This document shows positions 1-6,902 of a stretch of 54,897 nucleotides of DNA, one piece after another. Below the pieces are notes generated by a model. That model had not been told where the DNA came from and did not search any database. It was given only the letters and a program-made list of their open reading frames with translations. A program made the translations under genes and the position numbers. Source of the DNA: Bacillota bacterium (GTDB lineage: Bacteria > Bacillota > Clostridia > Peptostreptococcales > Anaerovoracaceae); NCBI GenBank assembly GCA_022793795.1, contig JAAWDM010000006.1, positions 1 through 54,897 of the forward strand, in the 5' to 3' direction. Each line of letters opens with the position of its first letter. Within the stretch, counting starts at the first letter, position 1.

Positions 1-3
1 CTT

Positions 4-238
4 GTTTGAGAGTAGTGTAATTTTGTATGGTAGTAAAACTATTTTTTCGTGCCAGATTAAGCGGCGGCAGTTTGAGAGTAGTATAATTTTGTATGGTAGT
101 AAAACTCGGAAAAACCCATAACTTCACCTCATTTCGTTTGAGAGTAGTGTAATTTTGTATGGTAGTAAAACTGCTGCAACTGATACTAACTTATTGTCTG
201 CTGTTTGAGAGTAGTGTAGTTTTCTACAATAATCCGCC
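4..238 (+). CRISPR. Leader-distal end of a type II-A-like CRISPR array
   Basis: Three 36-bp repeats (4-39, 70-105, 136-171) begin GTTTGAGAGTAGTGTA and end TGGTAGTAAAAC. The second carries one change (GTGTAA to GTATAA). Unique spacers of 30, 30 and 31 bp separate them (40-69, 106-135, 172-202). A fourth repeat at 203-238 keeps only its first 16 bases and then diverges, as terminal repeats do, so the array ends here and its leader and cas genes should lie left of the window. Repeat length, 30-bp spacers and the GTTTGAGAG start resemble type II-A (Cas9) repeats of Clostridia. No cas gene is visible, so the type is inferred from the repeat alone. Confidence 0.93.
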
Positions 239-681
239 TAATGGTCAGTAAGGTTATTTCTGAAATCCCCTTGAGAAGTAGGATTGCCATGCATTTGAAT
301 GATAGCTAGGGTGGATATTTTCCTGGGAACTAAAATGCATGGCAGGCGCTCTGATTTTAAATCAGCTATTTGTATAGGACATTAGACTGTGCGAAACTTA
401 GTCAGGTTTTGCACAGTTTTTTGATGGAGCAGAAACTATTTTGCAATAGCCGCCTGCTGTTTCTGATATAATGGATTTCTTACGATTTCAGCATCCTCGC
501 CCAGAAATGTTTTGCTTGCCTGTTGGTCACCTCATAGATATCATATGAGACGTGAGACAGGTGTATCCCAGAGAGGTTGATTTTGCAAGGGTTTCAAGGA
601 AAATGAGACAGATATGAGAAAATGTATCGTCGATAAGATTTTATTGTGCCCAAAGACATTCGCAAATTCTGTCGAATGGTA
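239..681. other. Gene-free spacer with hairpins between the CRISPR array and guaA
   Basis: No convincing gene is present. It holds a perfect 12-bp inverted repeat (TGCCATGCATTT at 285-296, AAATGCATGGCA at 333-344), a short palindrome CTGATTTTAAATCAG near 350-365, a strong terminator at 386-422, and a Spo0A-box-like TGTCGAA at 670-676. The inverted repeat followed by a terminator could be the 3' end of the CRISPR transcript or a small structured RNA; the sequence does not decide this. Confidence 0.5.
386..422 (+). terminator. Rho-independent terminator
   Basis: ACTGTGCGAAAC (386-397) pairs over 12 bp, with one G-T wobble, with GTTTTGCACAGT (406-417) across an 8-base loop, followed by a T run. 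It would stop transcription leaving the CRISPR array. Confidence 0.8.
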
Positions 682-710
682 TTGAAGATAACATTTGTTT
701 AGGATATAAT
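682..710 (+). promoter_or_regulatory. Sigma-A promoter of the guaA-like gene
   Basis: TTGAAG (682-687), 17 bases, TATAAT (705-710). Transcription should start near 717, giving a leader of about 90 bases with a CCCC/GGGG hairpin around 730-745. A TGTCGAA Spo0A-box-like site lies just upstream (670-676). Confidence 0.7.
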
Positions 711-807
711 AAACCCATAGAAAAACGCTCCCCTGATCCATGGGGCGGAAGATTTTGAAAAAGGTGGATAATTGTCAAAGATGATTTGTAATTAGGAGGA
801 ATATACT

Positions 808-1785
808 ATGGAAAATATGCGTCCTGCTTCCATGGAGCGGATTACCACGCCGGCTCTTGCGGAAGCGTTTATTGCTGAGCAAATCAAGGAGATTCAGGCT
901 CAAGTGGGAGATAAAAAGGTGCTGCTGGCCCTGTCAGGCGGTGTGGACTCGTCGGTAGTAGCGGCTTTGCTGATTAAAGCCATAGGCGCCCAGCTGGTAT
1001 GCGTACATGTGAACCATGGCCTGCTTAGAAAAGGGGAGCCGGAACAGGTGGTGGAAGTATTCCGCAATCAGATGAAAGCCAATCTGATTTATGTGGATGC
1101 AGTGGATCGGTTCCTGGACAAGCTGGCTGGCGTGGCAGAGCCGGAGCAGAAGAGAAAGATTATCGGCGCGGAATTCATTCGTGTCTTTGAGGAGGAGGCC
1201 CGTAAGCAGGAGGGCATTGAATTCCTGGCGCAGGGCACCATCTATCCAGATATTTTGGAAAGCGACGGCGTAAAAGCCCATCACAATGTGGGAGGTCTGC
1301 CGGAGGATTTACAGTTTGAGCTGGTAGAACCAGTGCGCCTGCTGTTTAAAGATGAGGTGCGAGTAGTGGGCAAAGCCTTGGGTCTTCCTGACAGCATGGT
1401 ATTCCGTCAGCCGTTCCCTGGCCCGGGACTGGGAGTTCGCTGTCTAGGAGCAATCACCCGTGACAGACTGGAGGCAGTTCGCGAGTCGGATGCTATCTTA
1501 AGAGAAGAATTTGCCAAGAACGGTTTAGAGGGAAAGGTTTGGCAGTATTTTACCGCTGTGCCTGACTTTAAATCCGTAGGCATCAAGGATGGGAAAAGAA
1601 CCTTTGCATATCCTGTCATCCTTCGTGCAGTCAACACGGTGGATGCAATGACTGCAACTGTAGAGGATGTTCCGTTTGCACTGCTGCAGCATATTACACA
1701 GCGAATCACCAGCGAGGTGGAAGGCGTCAACAGAGTAGTCTTCGATTTGACACCAAAGCCAAGCGGCACCATTGAGTGGGAATAA
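808..1785 (+). CDS. guaA: GMP synthetase, ATP pyrophosphatase part only
   Basis: Catalyses the adenylation/amination half of XMP to GMP conversion in purine synthesis. The 325-aa product has the N-type PP-loop SGGVDSS (residues 43-49), the FRQPFPGPGLGVR stretch and the GTIEWE C-terminus of the GuaA dimerisation domain. What is missing is the whole N-terminal class I glutamine amidotransferase domain, about 190 residues in ordinary bacterial GuaA. The start is secure (AGGAGG, 7-base spacing, ATG 808) and the upstream DNA holds no amidotransferase, so this is not a misplaced start. Archaea encode the two halves as separate subunits. Here the partner may be elsewhere, or the enzyme may use ammonia, or a full GuaA may exist elsewhere and this be a paralogue. 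A strong terminator follows. Confidence 0.9.
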   Translation: MENMRPASMERITTPALAEAFIAEQIKEIQAQVGDKKVLLALSGGVDSSVVAALLIKAIGAQLVCVHVNHGLLRKGEPEQVVEVFRNQMKANLIYVDAVDRFLDKLAGVAEPEQKRKIIGAEFIRVFEEEARKQEGIEFLAQGTIYPDILESDGVKAHHNVGGLPEDLQFELVEPVRLLFKDEVRVVGKALGLPDSMVFRQPFPGPGLGVRCLGAITRDRLEAVRESDAILREEFAKNGLEGKVWQYFTAVPDFKSVGIKDGKRTFAYPVILRAVNTVDAMTATVEDVPFALLQHITQRITSEVEGVNRVVFDLTPKPSGTIEWE

Positions 1786-1911
1786 GGGTCAAGAGGTTGT
1801 AAACCCGCATGAATACAGGTTTTTGAACTGTCACTTTGCCTTGCGATACTGGTTTGATACGATTCATTTCAACCCGGTCACGCAAGAGAATGATTAATAA
1901 GGGCAAGCGAA

Positions 1912-1950
1912 CCGCCCTGCTGAACGATAAATTCAGCAGGGCGGTTTTTT
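1912..1950 (+). terminator. Strong terminator downstream of guaA
   Basis: CCGCCCTGCTGAA pairs perfectly over 13 bp with TTCAGCAGGGCGG across a 7-base loop, followed by six T. Confidence 0.93.
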
Positions 1951-2083
1951 ACGGGCTATAAGCCCAGTCGAGGGGGAGTGGACAAGACAGAAAACCACTC
2001 GCTATGTGGGTGTGCATCGAAGGTCATACCCCAAAAGCCCTATAGAGTTGTGCAAGCCTGATTGTAAGAAAGAGGGACGCTAT

Positions 2084-2245
2084 ATGAATACCGTAGGGCC
2101 CAAGGAAGCGGCAATCAAGAGGTATATACAGGAAAAGAAGATGAAACATTTTGTAGAATTAGCGGAAAAATGGACTATAAAAAATATGCCAAAATGGTTC
2201 TTATTTTTACAAAATGGCTGTGCTACTCTTTTCGGTAGAAAATGA
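2084..2245 (+). CDS. Small ORF, 53 aa, unknown
   Basis: An ATG at 2084 has a GAGGG sequence 7 bases upstream and opens a 53-codon frame with a basic, amphipathic middle (KRYIQEKKMKHFVELAEKW). The frame is also open upstream to about 2006, but that part has no ribosome site. I recognise no family. It lies at the start of a stretch of decayed genes and may itself be a remnant. Confidence 0.25.
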   Translation: MNTVGPKEAAIKRYIQEKKMKHFVELAEKWTIKNMPKWFLFLQNGCATLFGRK

Positions 2246-2274
2246 TACAATCGGAGTAATAAAGGAGACGTGTA

Positions 2275-2538
2275 TTGAAAATGATTTTACTGAGAAACTG
2301 TAGACTGATTTCTGAATTGACAGAGGGCTATGACCAGCCTGTCGGAGATATTGTCATTGATGATGAAAAGATCCTTAAAATTGCTGAGCCGGGAGAAATA
2401 AAGGAATTTGACGGTGAAGTAATAGACGTTCATGGCGACACGGCGCTGCCTGAATTATTTGTCATCTTCTTGGAAAGAGTGATCTTATCTATCGTGCTGG
2501 GTGGAATTTTTGCGACGGTATTGTTTCACTTCCTTTAG
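2275..2538 (+). pseudogene. Truncated amidohydrolase fused to a hydrophobic tail
   Basis: Residues 1-60 match the N-terminal beta-sandwich of metal-dependent amidohydrolases (ILLRNCRLI, DIVIDDEKILKI, EVIDVHGDTALPE). The frame then misses the HxH metal motif that should follow LPGLxD and runs into about 25 hydrophobic residues (VILSIVLGGIFATVLFHFL) resembling the last membrane helix of a transporter. This suggests a deletion that joined the head of one gene to the tail of another. A good ribosome site (AAAGGAG) precedes TTG 2275 or ATG 2281, so it may still be translated, but it cannot be an active hydrolase. Confidence 0.6.
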
Positions 2539-2764
2539 CTAACAGGACTCGGCGATAATGCTGCGAAGAAGTGCAATCAGCGCTTCTTCGGGTTAGCTGT
2601 ACAGGAAAGGACGCACGGTTAAACAGTGCTGTTCCCAGTTCCTCTTCTAATTTTTGAATATTCGAACTGAGCGCCGGCTGGGAAATGTGCAGTTCCTGCG
2701 CTGCCTTAGTAAAGCTGGAATTTTTCGCTACCGCTAAAACATATTGAATCTGAGAAATATTCAT
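2489..2764 (-). pseudogene. Truncated LysR-family regulator (HTH only)
   Basis: Reading leftward from 2764, the first 55-60 residues are a classic LysR winged-helix head (MNISQIQYVLAVAKNSSFTK, then AAQELHISQPALSSNIQKLE). After FPVQLT the family pattern (LTxxG, coiled linker, effector domain) is lost and the frame ends after 91 residues, overlapping the end of the amidohydrolase remnant. The roughly 220-residue inducer-binding domain is gone. The two fragments converge tail to tail, consistent with one deletion removing the region between them. Confidence 0.7.
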
Positions 2765-3016
2765 ATCTCTACTACTCCCGTAAACTTCGGATGGTTATTT
2801 GTCTTGGTCATAAGAACGATTTGTATTTTGAATTATTGTATCCTATCATTCCCAGAAAAACAAGAATGAAAGAAAAAGAAGAACAGGAGGAAAACAGTCG
2901 TGTGCTATGCGAGGGCTTCCTGTGTTAATCCGTGAAATGTTCAGTACAGCCCAAGCAGGTCATCTGTCGAAATATGTAGTTTATGCTACAATTTGAGCGC
3001 ATGGAGGTGCAAATCA
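2765..3016. other. Intergenic region upstream of the broken ATPase gene
   Basis: No gene is seen. It contains a Spo0A-box-like TGTCGAA (2965-2971), a weak -10-like TACAAT (2986-2991) and the ribosome site GGAGGT (3003-3008) belonging to the ATPase gene. Confidence 0.4.
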
Positions 3017-4339
3017 ATGATAGATACCCATGAATTAAAAAAGCGAGATTTATATCTCAATAAAATCATTGCATTTTAAGATACAGAACCAGTCAAAGTA
3101 GTGACCGGTATTCGACGCTGCGGAAAATCAAGTCTGCTTAAGTTGATGGTGGAGCACTTAAGGGAAACGGGCGTCACAGATGATCAGATTATCGAAATGA
3201 ATTTTGAAACTCATGAGTTCAAAAAAATGTCCGCTGATGATTTTTACTACTATGTAAAAGAACGGATCATTCCTGGAAAGCGGATGTATCTATTCTTTGA
3301 TGAATTGCAGCGTATTACAGAATGGGAGGATACGGTGAATTCCTTTCAAGTCGACTTTGATTGCGATATCTATATTACAGGCTCCAATGCTTATCTACTT
3401 TCCTCGGAATATGCCACCTATCTTTCCGGAAGATGTGTAGAAATCAAGATGCTACCGCTATCTTTCAGTGAGTTTCTGTATTTTCATGATTTTGAAGTAA
3501 AGGAAACAAAAAGTGCCTTGGGAGGAACAAGGACGCAGGTGTTTGATAAACATGGTGAGCGTTATGAATTAAGAGAAGTGTTTGACGCATATATGCGTTT
3601 TGGTGGTATGCCAGGTATCGCTGATGTAGGTCTTGACCAGGAAAAAGCGATGGTTTTGCTTGACGGCATCTATTCCACTGTGGTGATTCGTGATATTCTG
3701 GAACGAGAAAAGCGCAGAGGACAGAAGCGGATTACAGACCCTGTTCTGCTCCGAAAAATCATTCTCTTCCTGGCAGACAATATCGGCAGCAGCATCTCCG
3801 TTTCTTCGATCGGCAACACTTTGGTCAATGAAGGCCTTCTGGAAGATGGAAAACGAAAGGGTGCTCCCAGCGCCCACACTGTGCAATCCTATGTCAATGC
3901 GCTTCTGGAATCGTATTTCTATTATGATATTAAACGATTCGATATCAAGGGGAAGGAATATATTCGGACTCTGGGGAAATATTATATCGTCGATATTGGA
4001 TTGAGAAACTACTTGCTTGGAGTTCCCAACCGAGATAGCGGTCACGCTATTGAAAATGTGGTATATTTTGAGTTGCTTCGCAGGGGATATGATGTTGCCG
4101 TCGGTAAAGTGGATCATGCTGAGGTTGATTTTATTGCCACCAAAGCGGACGAAAAATTGTATGTACAGGTCACAGAATCCATGACAAGCGAGGATGTTCG
4201 TTGCAGAGAGCTGGCACCACTCCAGAAGAACAATGATAATTACGAAAAAATTGTATTATCGTTGAATCCTGGGCTGGATACATCATATGATGGTATCAAG
4301 TCTTTCAATTTGATCGACTGGCTTATTGGGAAAGCATAA
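3017..4339 (+). pseudogene. DUF4143-type AAA ATPase interrupted by an ochre codon
   Basis: The natural start is ATG 3017 with GGAGGT 8 bases upstream, encoding MIDTHELKKRDLYLNKIIAF. A TAA at 3077-3079 follows, and the same frame continues DTEPVKV, then Walker A GIRRCGKSS, Walker B LFFDELQ, sensor-like ITGSNAYLLSSEYA and a C-terminal DUF4143 nuclease-like domain (ENVVYFELLRRGYDV, EVDFIA). Without the stop it would be a normal 440-residue protein of this family, which usually occurs in mobile or toxin-like contexts of unclear function. A product could still start at GTG 3101, directly before Walker A, but no ribosome site is evident there. The rest of the frame is intact over 1.2 kb, so the mutation is recent or the shorter product is used. 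Confidence 0.75.
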
Positions 4340-4368
4340 AAGACAATAGATTTTCCTTATTAGCAAAC

Positions 4369-4393
4369 AAGAGGCGGCGAAAGTCGCCTCTTT
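4369..4393 (+). terminator. GNRA-capped hairpin, probable terminator
   Basis: GAGGCGGC and GTCGCCTC pair with a GAAA tetraloop. The T run after it is short, so termination may be partial. Confidence 0.55.
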
Positions 4394-4584
4394 ACATCTG
4401 CAATGTTTTCGCGATATTTCTGTTGTAATAATCCTAACAGAACCAACACGCCTCTCAACGGTGCGGACCACGTTGGGTCGTTTAATTTTGTACGAAATCT
4501 TGATTTGATAGATAAGCCGGTTCGTGAGCCGGGCGGTTGGAGAGCAACAGAGAAAGTCTATGGATTAGCTGCTTTTGTTTGTAC

Positions 4585-4613
4585 TTGGCAGCAGAAGCCT
4601 TTGCTGTTATAAT
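4585..4613 (+). promoter_or_regulatory. Sigma-A promoter
   Basis: TTGGCA (4585-4590), 17 bases, TATAAT (4608-4613). It now serves a GNAT remnant and, behind it, the DUF1905 gene. The stretch 4394-4660 otherwise shows no gene. Confidence 0.7.
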
Positions 4614-4664
4614 GAGGGCGATAAACGGAATTTTAACTGATTCAATTTTACGAAAGGTGTAGAG

Positions 4665-4757
4665 AATGATTCGATTTGAAAAAGTAACGGCCAGAAACGG
4701 AAGACGAGTACGATGAAGAACTTGTGCGCAGGATGTACTATGGAACTGAAATTTAAC
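4665..4757 (+). pseudogene. GNAT acetyltransferase remnant
   Basis: An ATG at 4665 encodes MIRFEKVTARN, a head typical of small GNAT acetyltransferases, but stops after 16 codons. In the next frame, ending at a TAA near 4757, a C-terminal-looking stretch EDEYDEELVRRMYYGTEI follows. The two together look like the first and last parts of one gene joined by an internal deletion. The family assignment of the tail is a guess. Confidence 0.4.
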
Positions 4758-5000
4758 GCGGTGATTTTGCAAAATGGCGATATGGATGCTGCCTATGTAG
4801 AGGTTCCCTATGACATCAAAGCGCTATTCGGCAAGGGACGGTTGCTGGTCAATGCAACCTTTGACGGTGCACCATACAAGGGGCAGGTGGTGAAAATGGG
4901 TACGCCTTGTTACATCATTGGTGTCACGAAGCAGATTCGCAAGCAGATTGGCAAGAGCTTTGGTGATATGGTAGAAGTGATTCTCCGGGAAAGAATGTGA
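4740..5000 (+). CDS. DUF1905 domain protein
   Basis: The 86-residue product is a complete single DUF1905 domain: AYVEVPYDIKALFGKGR, ATFDGAPYKGQVVKMG, PCYIIGVTKQIRKQIGK and a closing GDMVEVIL strand. The function of the family is unknown; it is a small beta-barrel, sometimes fused to YdeI-type domains. ATG 4740 fits the family start and has AGGA 6 bases upstream. An in-frame ATG at 4713 would add 9 residues unlike the family. Its start overlaps the GNAT remnant, so it probably uses that gene's promoter at 4585. Confidence 0.8.
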   Translation: MELKFNAVILQNGDMDAAYVEVPYDIKALFGKGRLLVNATFDGAPYKGQVVKMGTPCYIIGVTKQIRKQIGKSFGDMVEVILRERM

Positions 5001-5006
5001 TTCGAT

Positions 5007-5282
5007 ATGAAAAAGCGTTTGACATTCCTATGGGTCATCGGTATTGTCAGTATCGCCTGCGCACTTTTCACCGGCTGTGGAAGTAAGGCGCAGGAAGTGA
5101 AGTTTGAGGCGACAGATTTGGATACGGCGGCCTTTCATGAAATCAAGGTTGCGGAGAAAGTAAAGGATGGCGTCGTTTTCTATAAGGGCGACCAAGTGGT
5201 GTATGAGACCAAGCAGGAAATCCAGGAAGCGATTGGGATTGGATCCTATAAAAAAACCGGAAGCAATCAATGGATAAGATAA
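5007..5282 (+). CDS. Small lipoprotein, unknown
   Basis: The 91-residue product has a basic start (MKKR), a hydrophobic segment (residues 5-20) and a lipobox ending FTGC at about Cys24, so it should be a membrane-anchored lipoprotein. The mature part (about 65 residues, DTAAFHEIKVAEKV, GDQVVYETKQEIQEA) matches nothing I recognise. It starts 6 bases after the DUF1905 stop and is likely cotranscribed. An ATTTTTC/GAAAAAT hairpin follows at 5289-5310. Confidence 0.65.
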   Translation: MKKRLTFLWVIGIVSIACALFTGCGSKAQEVKFEATDLDTAAFHEIKVAEKVKDGVVFYKGDQVVYETKQEIQEAIGIGSYKKTGSNQWIR

Positions 5283-5390
5283 ATAATTATTTTTCGCATA
5301 AGTGAAAAATATGTTGATTTCTAGTGTTTTTTTCATACCAAAGTGACTACGCTTTGAAATAAACGAAAAATTTTGCAGGGAGGTGTGAGT

Positions 5391-6077
5391 GTGGAGAAGG
5401 CAACTGTTGTTTTGGCATGTAGTTCATTGAAAGACTATGTGGAAGCAGCGCAGAAAACGGTAGGCAGCTGTTTTCCTGTTGTTTACTTAAATCGAATCTA
5501 CCACCGGGATCCCCAGGAGATGCGCCAGCATATTCTTGAGTATCTGGCGGATTTACCGCAAAATGTGACCACGGTGCTGGTGGCAATGGGCTTTTGCGGT
5601 GGGTCCTGGGAAAAGGTACAGGTTCCCTGCAGAATGGTGATGCCTAAGATCGATGACTGTGTTTCCTTGCTGCTGCAAACTACGGACACGCCGATTTTCG
5701 ATTTGAAAAAGCAGGGCCATTTATATGTGCGAGAAAAAGACCCGCGGAGGGAATCCTTTCATGCTATCTTTGACAAGCTGACACAGGATACAGATGAAGA
5801 AACAAAGCGGCGCTATTATGAGGACTGGAAGAAAATGTACAGTCACATCGATATTATGGATACCGGGCTGAACGACTGTCATAATGGTGAGTACCGGGCA
5901 GTGGTACAGGAGGACGCCCAGTGGCTAGAGGCAGAGCTTTCCTACGTTCAGGGTGGAACGTATCTGCTGGAAAAATTGTTTTCAGGCGACTGGGACGAGC
6001 AGTTTTTGATTTTGGAGAAGGACGGTATGGTAGATGGACAAGAATCCATTTTGAGGACGAAAGGTAAATCTCGATAG
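5391..6077 (+). CDS. DUF1638 family protein
   Basis: About 228 residues. It resembles DUF1638 proteins in an early ACSSLKDYV, a central VLVAMGFCGGSW, a conserved MPKIDDCVSLLL and a late YVQGGTYLLEKLFSGDW. In anaerobes this family often sits near corrinoid methyltransferase genes, but none is present here and the biochemical role is not known. GTG 5391 is preferred because GGGAGGTG lies 5 bases upstream; the frame is open slightly further back to 5373. Cys residues in the GFCGG and DDC stretches could bind a metal or cofactor (inference). Confidence 0.75.
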   Translation: MEKATVVLACSSLKDYVEAAQKTVGSCFPVVYLNRIYHRDPQEMRQHILEYLADLPQNVTTVLVAMGFCGGSWEKVQVPCRMVMPKIDDCVSLLLQTTDTPIFDLKKQGHLYVREKDPRRESFHAIFDKLTQDTDEETKRRYYEDWKKMYSHIDIMDTGLNDCHNGEYRAVVQEDAQWLEAELSYVQGGTYLLEKLFSGDWDEQFLILEKDGMVDGQESILRTKGKSR

Positions 6078-6081
6078 ACTT

Positions 6082-6693
6082 TTGGCCTATGGATTTTGCA
6101 AGGAAAAGCAGTACAAGTATTCGACAGCGATTTTAGAAAATCGTTTCCTCCTTTCTGTGAGCATTGATGAAAATGATCAAGTACAGACAACCCTGACAGA
6201 AAGGGAGACAGGAGAACCCTATGAGCTTTATAGGACCGCAGCTTCGGGAACCTTCGTCGGTCAGGTGCGTGAAGCAATCCAGGAGGTCTTGCAGGATATC
6301 AGTGAGAAATGCTATGAGCTTGCAGTTTTTAAGGAAGCGCAGCCCCTTATGCTGATTGACTATGTTCGCAGAAGGTATGGCGATGAGTTGGAATTTCTTT
6401 GGGAGCGGTTCCCAGACAATGCAATATGGCGTCGGCGGGACAATCAGAAATGGTATGCGGCCATATTGACTGTAAAAAAGAGTAAGTTGGGCCTTGCATC
6501 GGAGGAGACTGCGGAGGTTATCGACCTGCGGTTGGAACCAGAAAGCATAACGAACTTAATCGACAACGAAAGATATTTTCCTGGGTGGCATATGAATAAA
6601 AGACACTGGTACACCATGCTTTTGGACGGTTCCGTGCCATTGGAGGAACTATGCCGAAGAATCGATGACAGTTATCGAATCGCAAAGAAATAG
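6082..6693 (+). CDS. MmcQ/YjbR-type protein
   Basis: The C-terminal half is the YjbR/CyaY-like fold: VRRRYGDELEFLWERFPD, FRRRDNQKWYA-like IWRRRDNQKWYA, KSKLGL, FPGWHMNKRHW and LLDGSVPLEEL. The N-terminal half (residues 1-85) matches the extension of longer Firmicute members. Homologues begin a few residues before LLAYGF, but here the only in-frame starts are TTG 6082 (no ribosome site) and ATG 6034, which meets TGA at 6052. Translation may depend on coupling to the DUF1638 gene, whose stop is 4 bases upstream, or the start may be damaged. The role of the family is not established; DNA binding was suggested from the fold. Confidence 0.75.
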   Translation: MAYGFCKEKQYKYSTAILENRFLLSVSIDENDQVQTTLTERETGEPYELYRTAASGTFVGQVREAIQEVLQDISEKCYELAVFKEAQPLMLIDYVRRRYGDELEFLWERFPDNAIWRRRDNQKWYAAILTVKKSKLGLASEETAEVIDLRLEPESITNLIDNERYFPGWHMNKRHWYTMLLDGSVPLEELCRRIDDSYRIAKK

Positions 6694-6772
6694 GGCGAGA
6701 GAGCAGATGCAAATAACTCGAGTACCTTTTGCCAAGAAAAAGGAGTTTTCTGTAATGAAATGCGGTTTCCGG

Positions 6773-6802
6773 TTGACTTTCGGCTGCCAGTTACACTATA
6801 AT
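6773..6802 (+). promoter_or_regulatory. Sigma-A promoter of asnS
   Basis: TTGACT (6773-6778), 18 bases, TATAAT (6797-6802), about 100 bases before the asnS start. I see no T-box specifier or AGGGTGG sequence in the leader. Confidence 0.75.
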
Positions 6803-6902
6803 AAAACGTACAGAATATGACCGAAAGCCGGCCTGAATGTGGTATAAAATTCAGCCTCAATCGGAAAAATAGAAGAATCAATGAAAAAGAGGAAAATAGA
6901 AG

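Noticed and set aside
203-540. Possible tracrRNA beside the CRISPR array
   Set aside because: No stretch complementary to the repeat was found on either strand; type II-A tracrRNA is usually near cas9, outside the window.
541-741. Minus-strand ORF of 66 codons before guaA
   Set aside because: It covers the guaA promoter, has no ribosome site and its translation has no recognisable pattern.
4403-4612. Plus-strand ORF of 69 codons
   Set aside because: It runs into the promoter at 4585 and shows no family pattern or ribosome site.
6700-6902. Possible T-box leader of asnS
   Set aside because: The leader after the promoter is about 95 bases, too short, and lacks the AGGGTGG T-box sequence.
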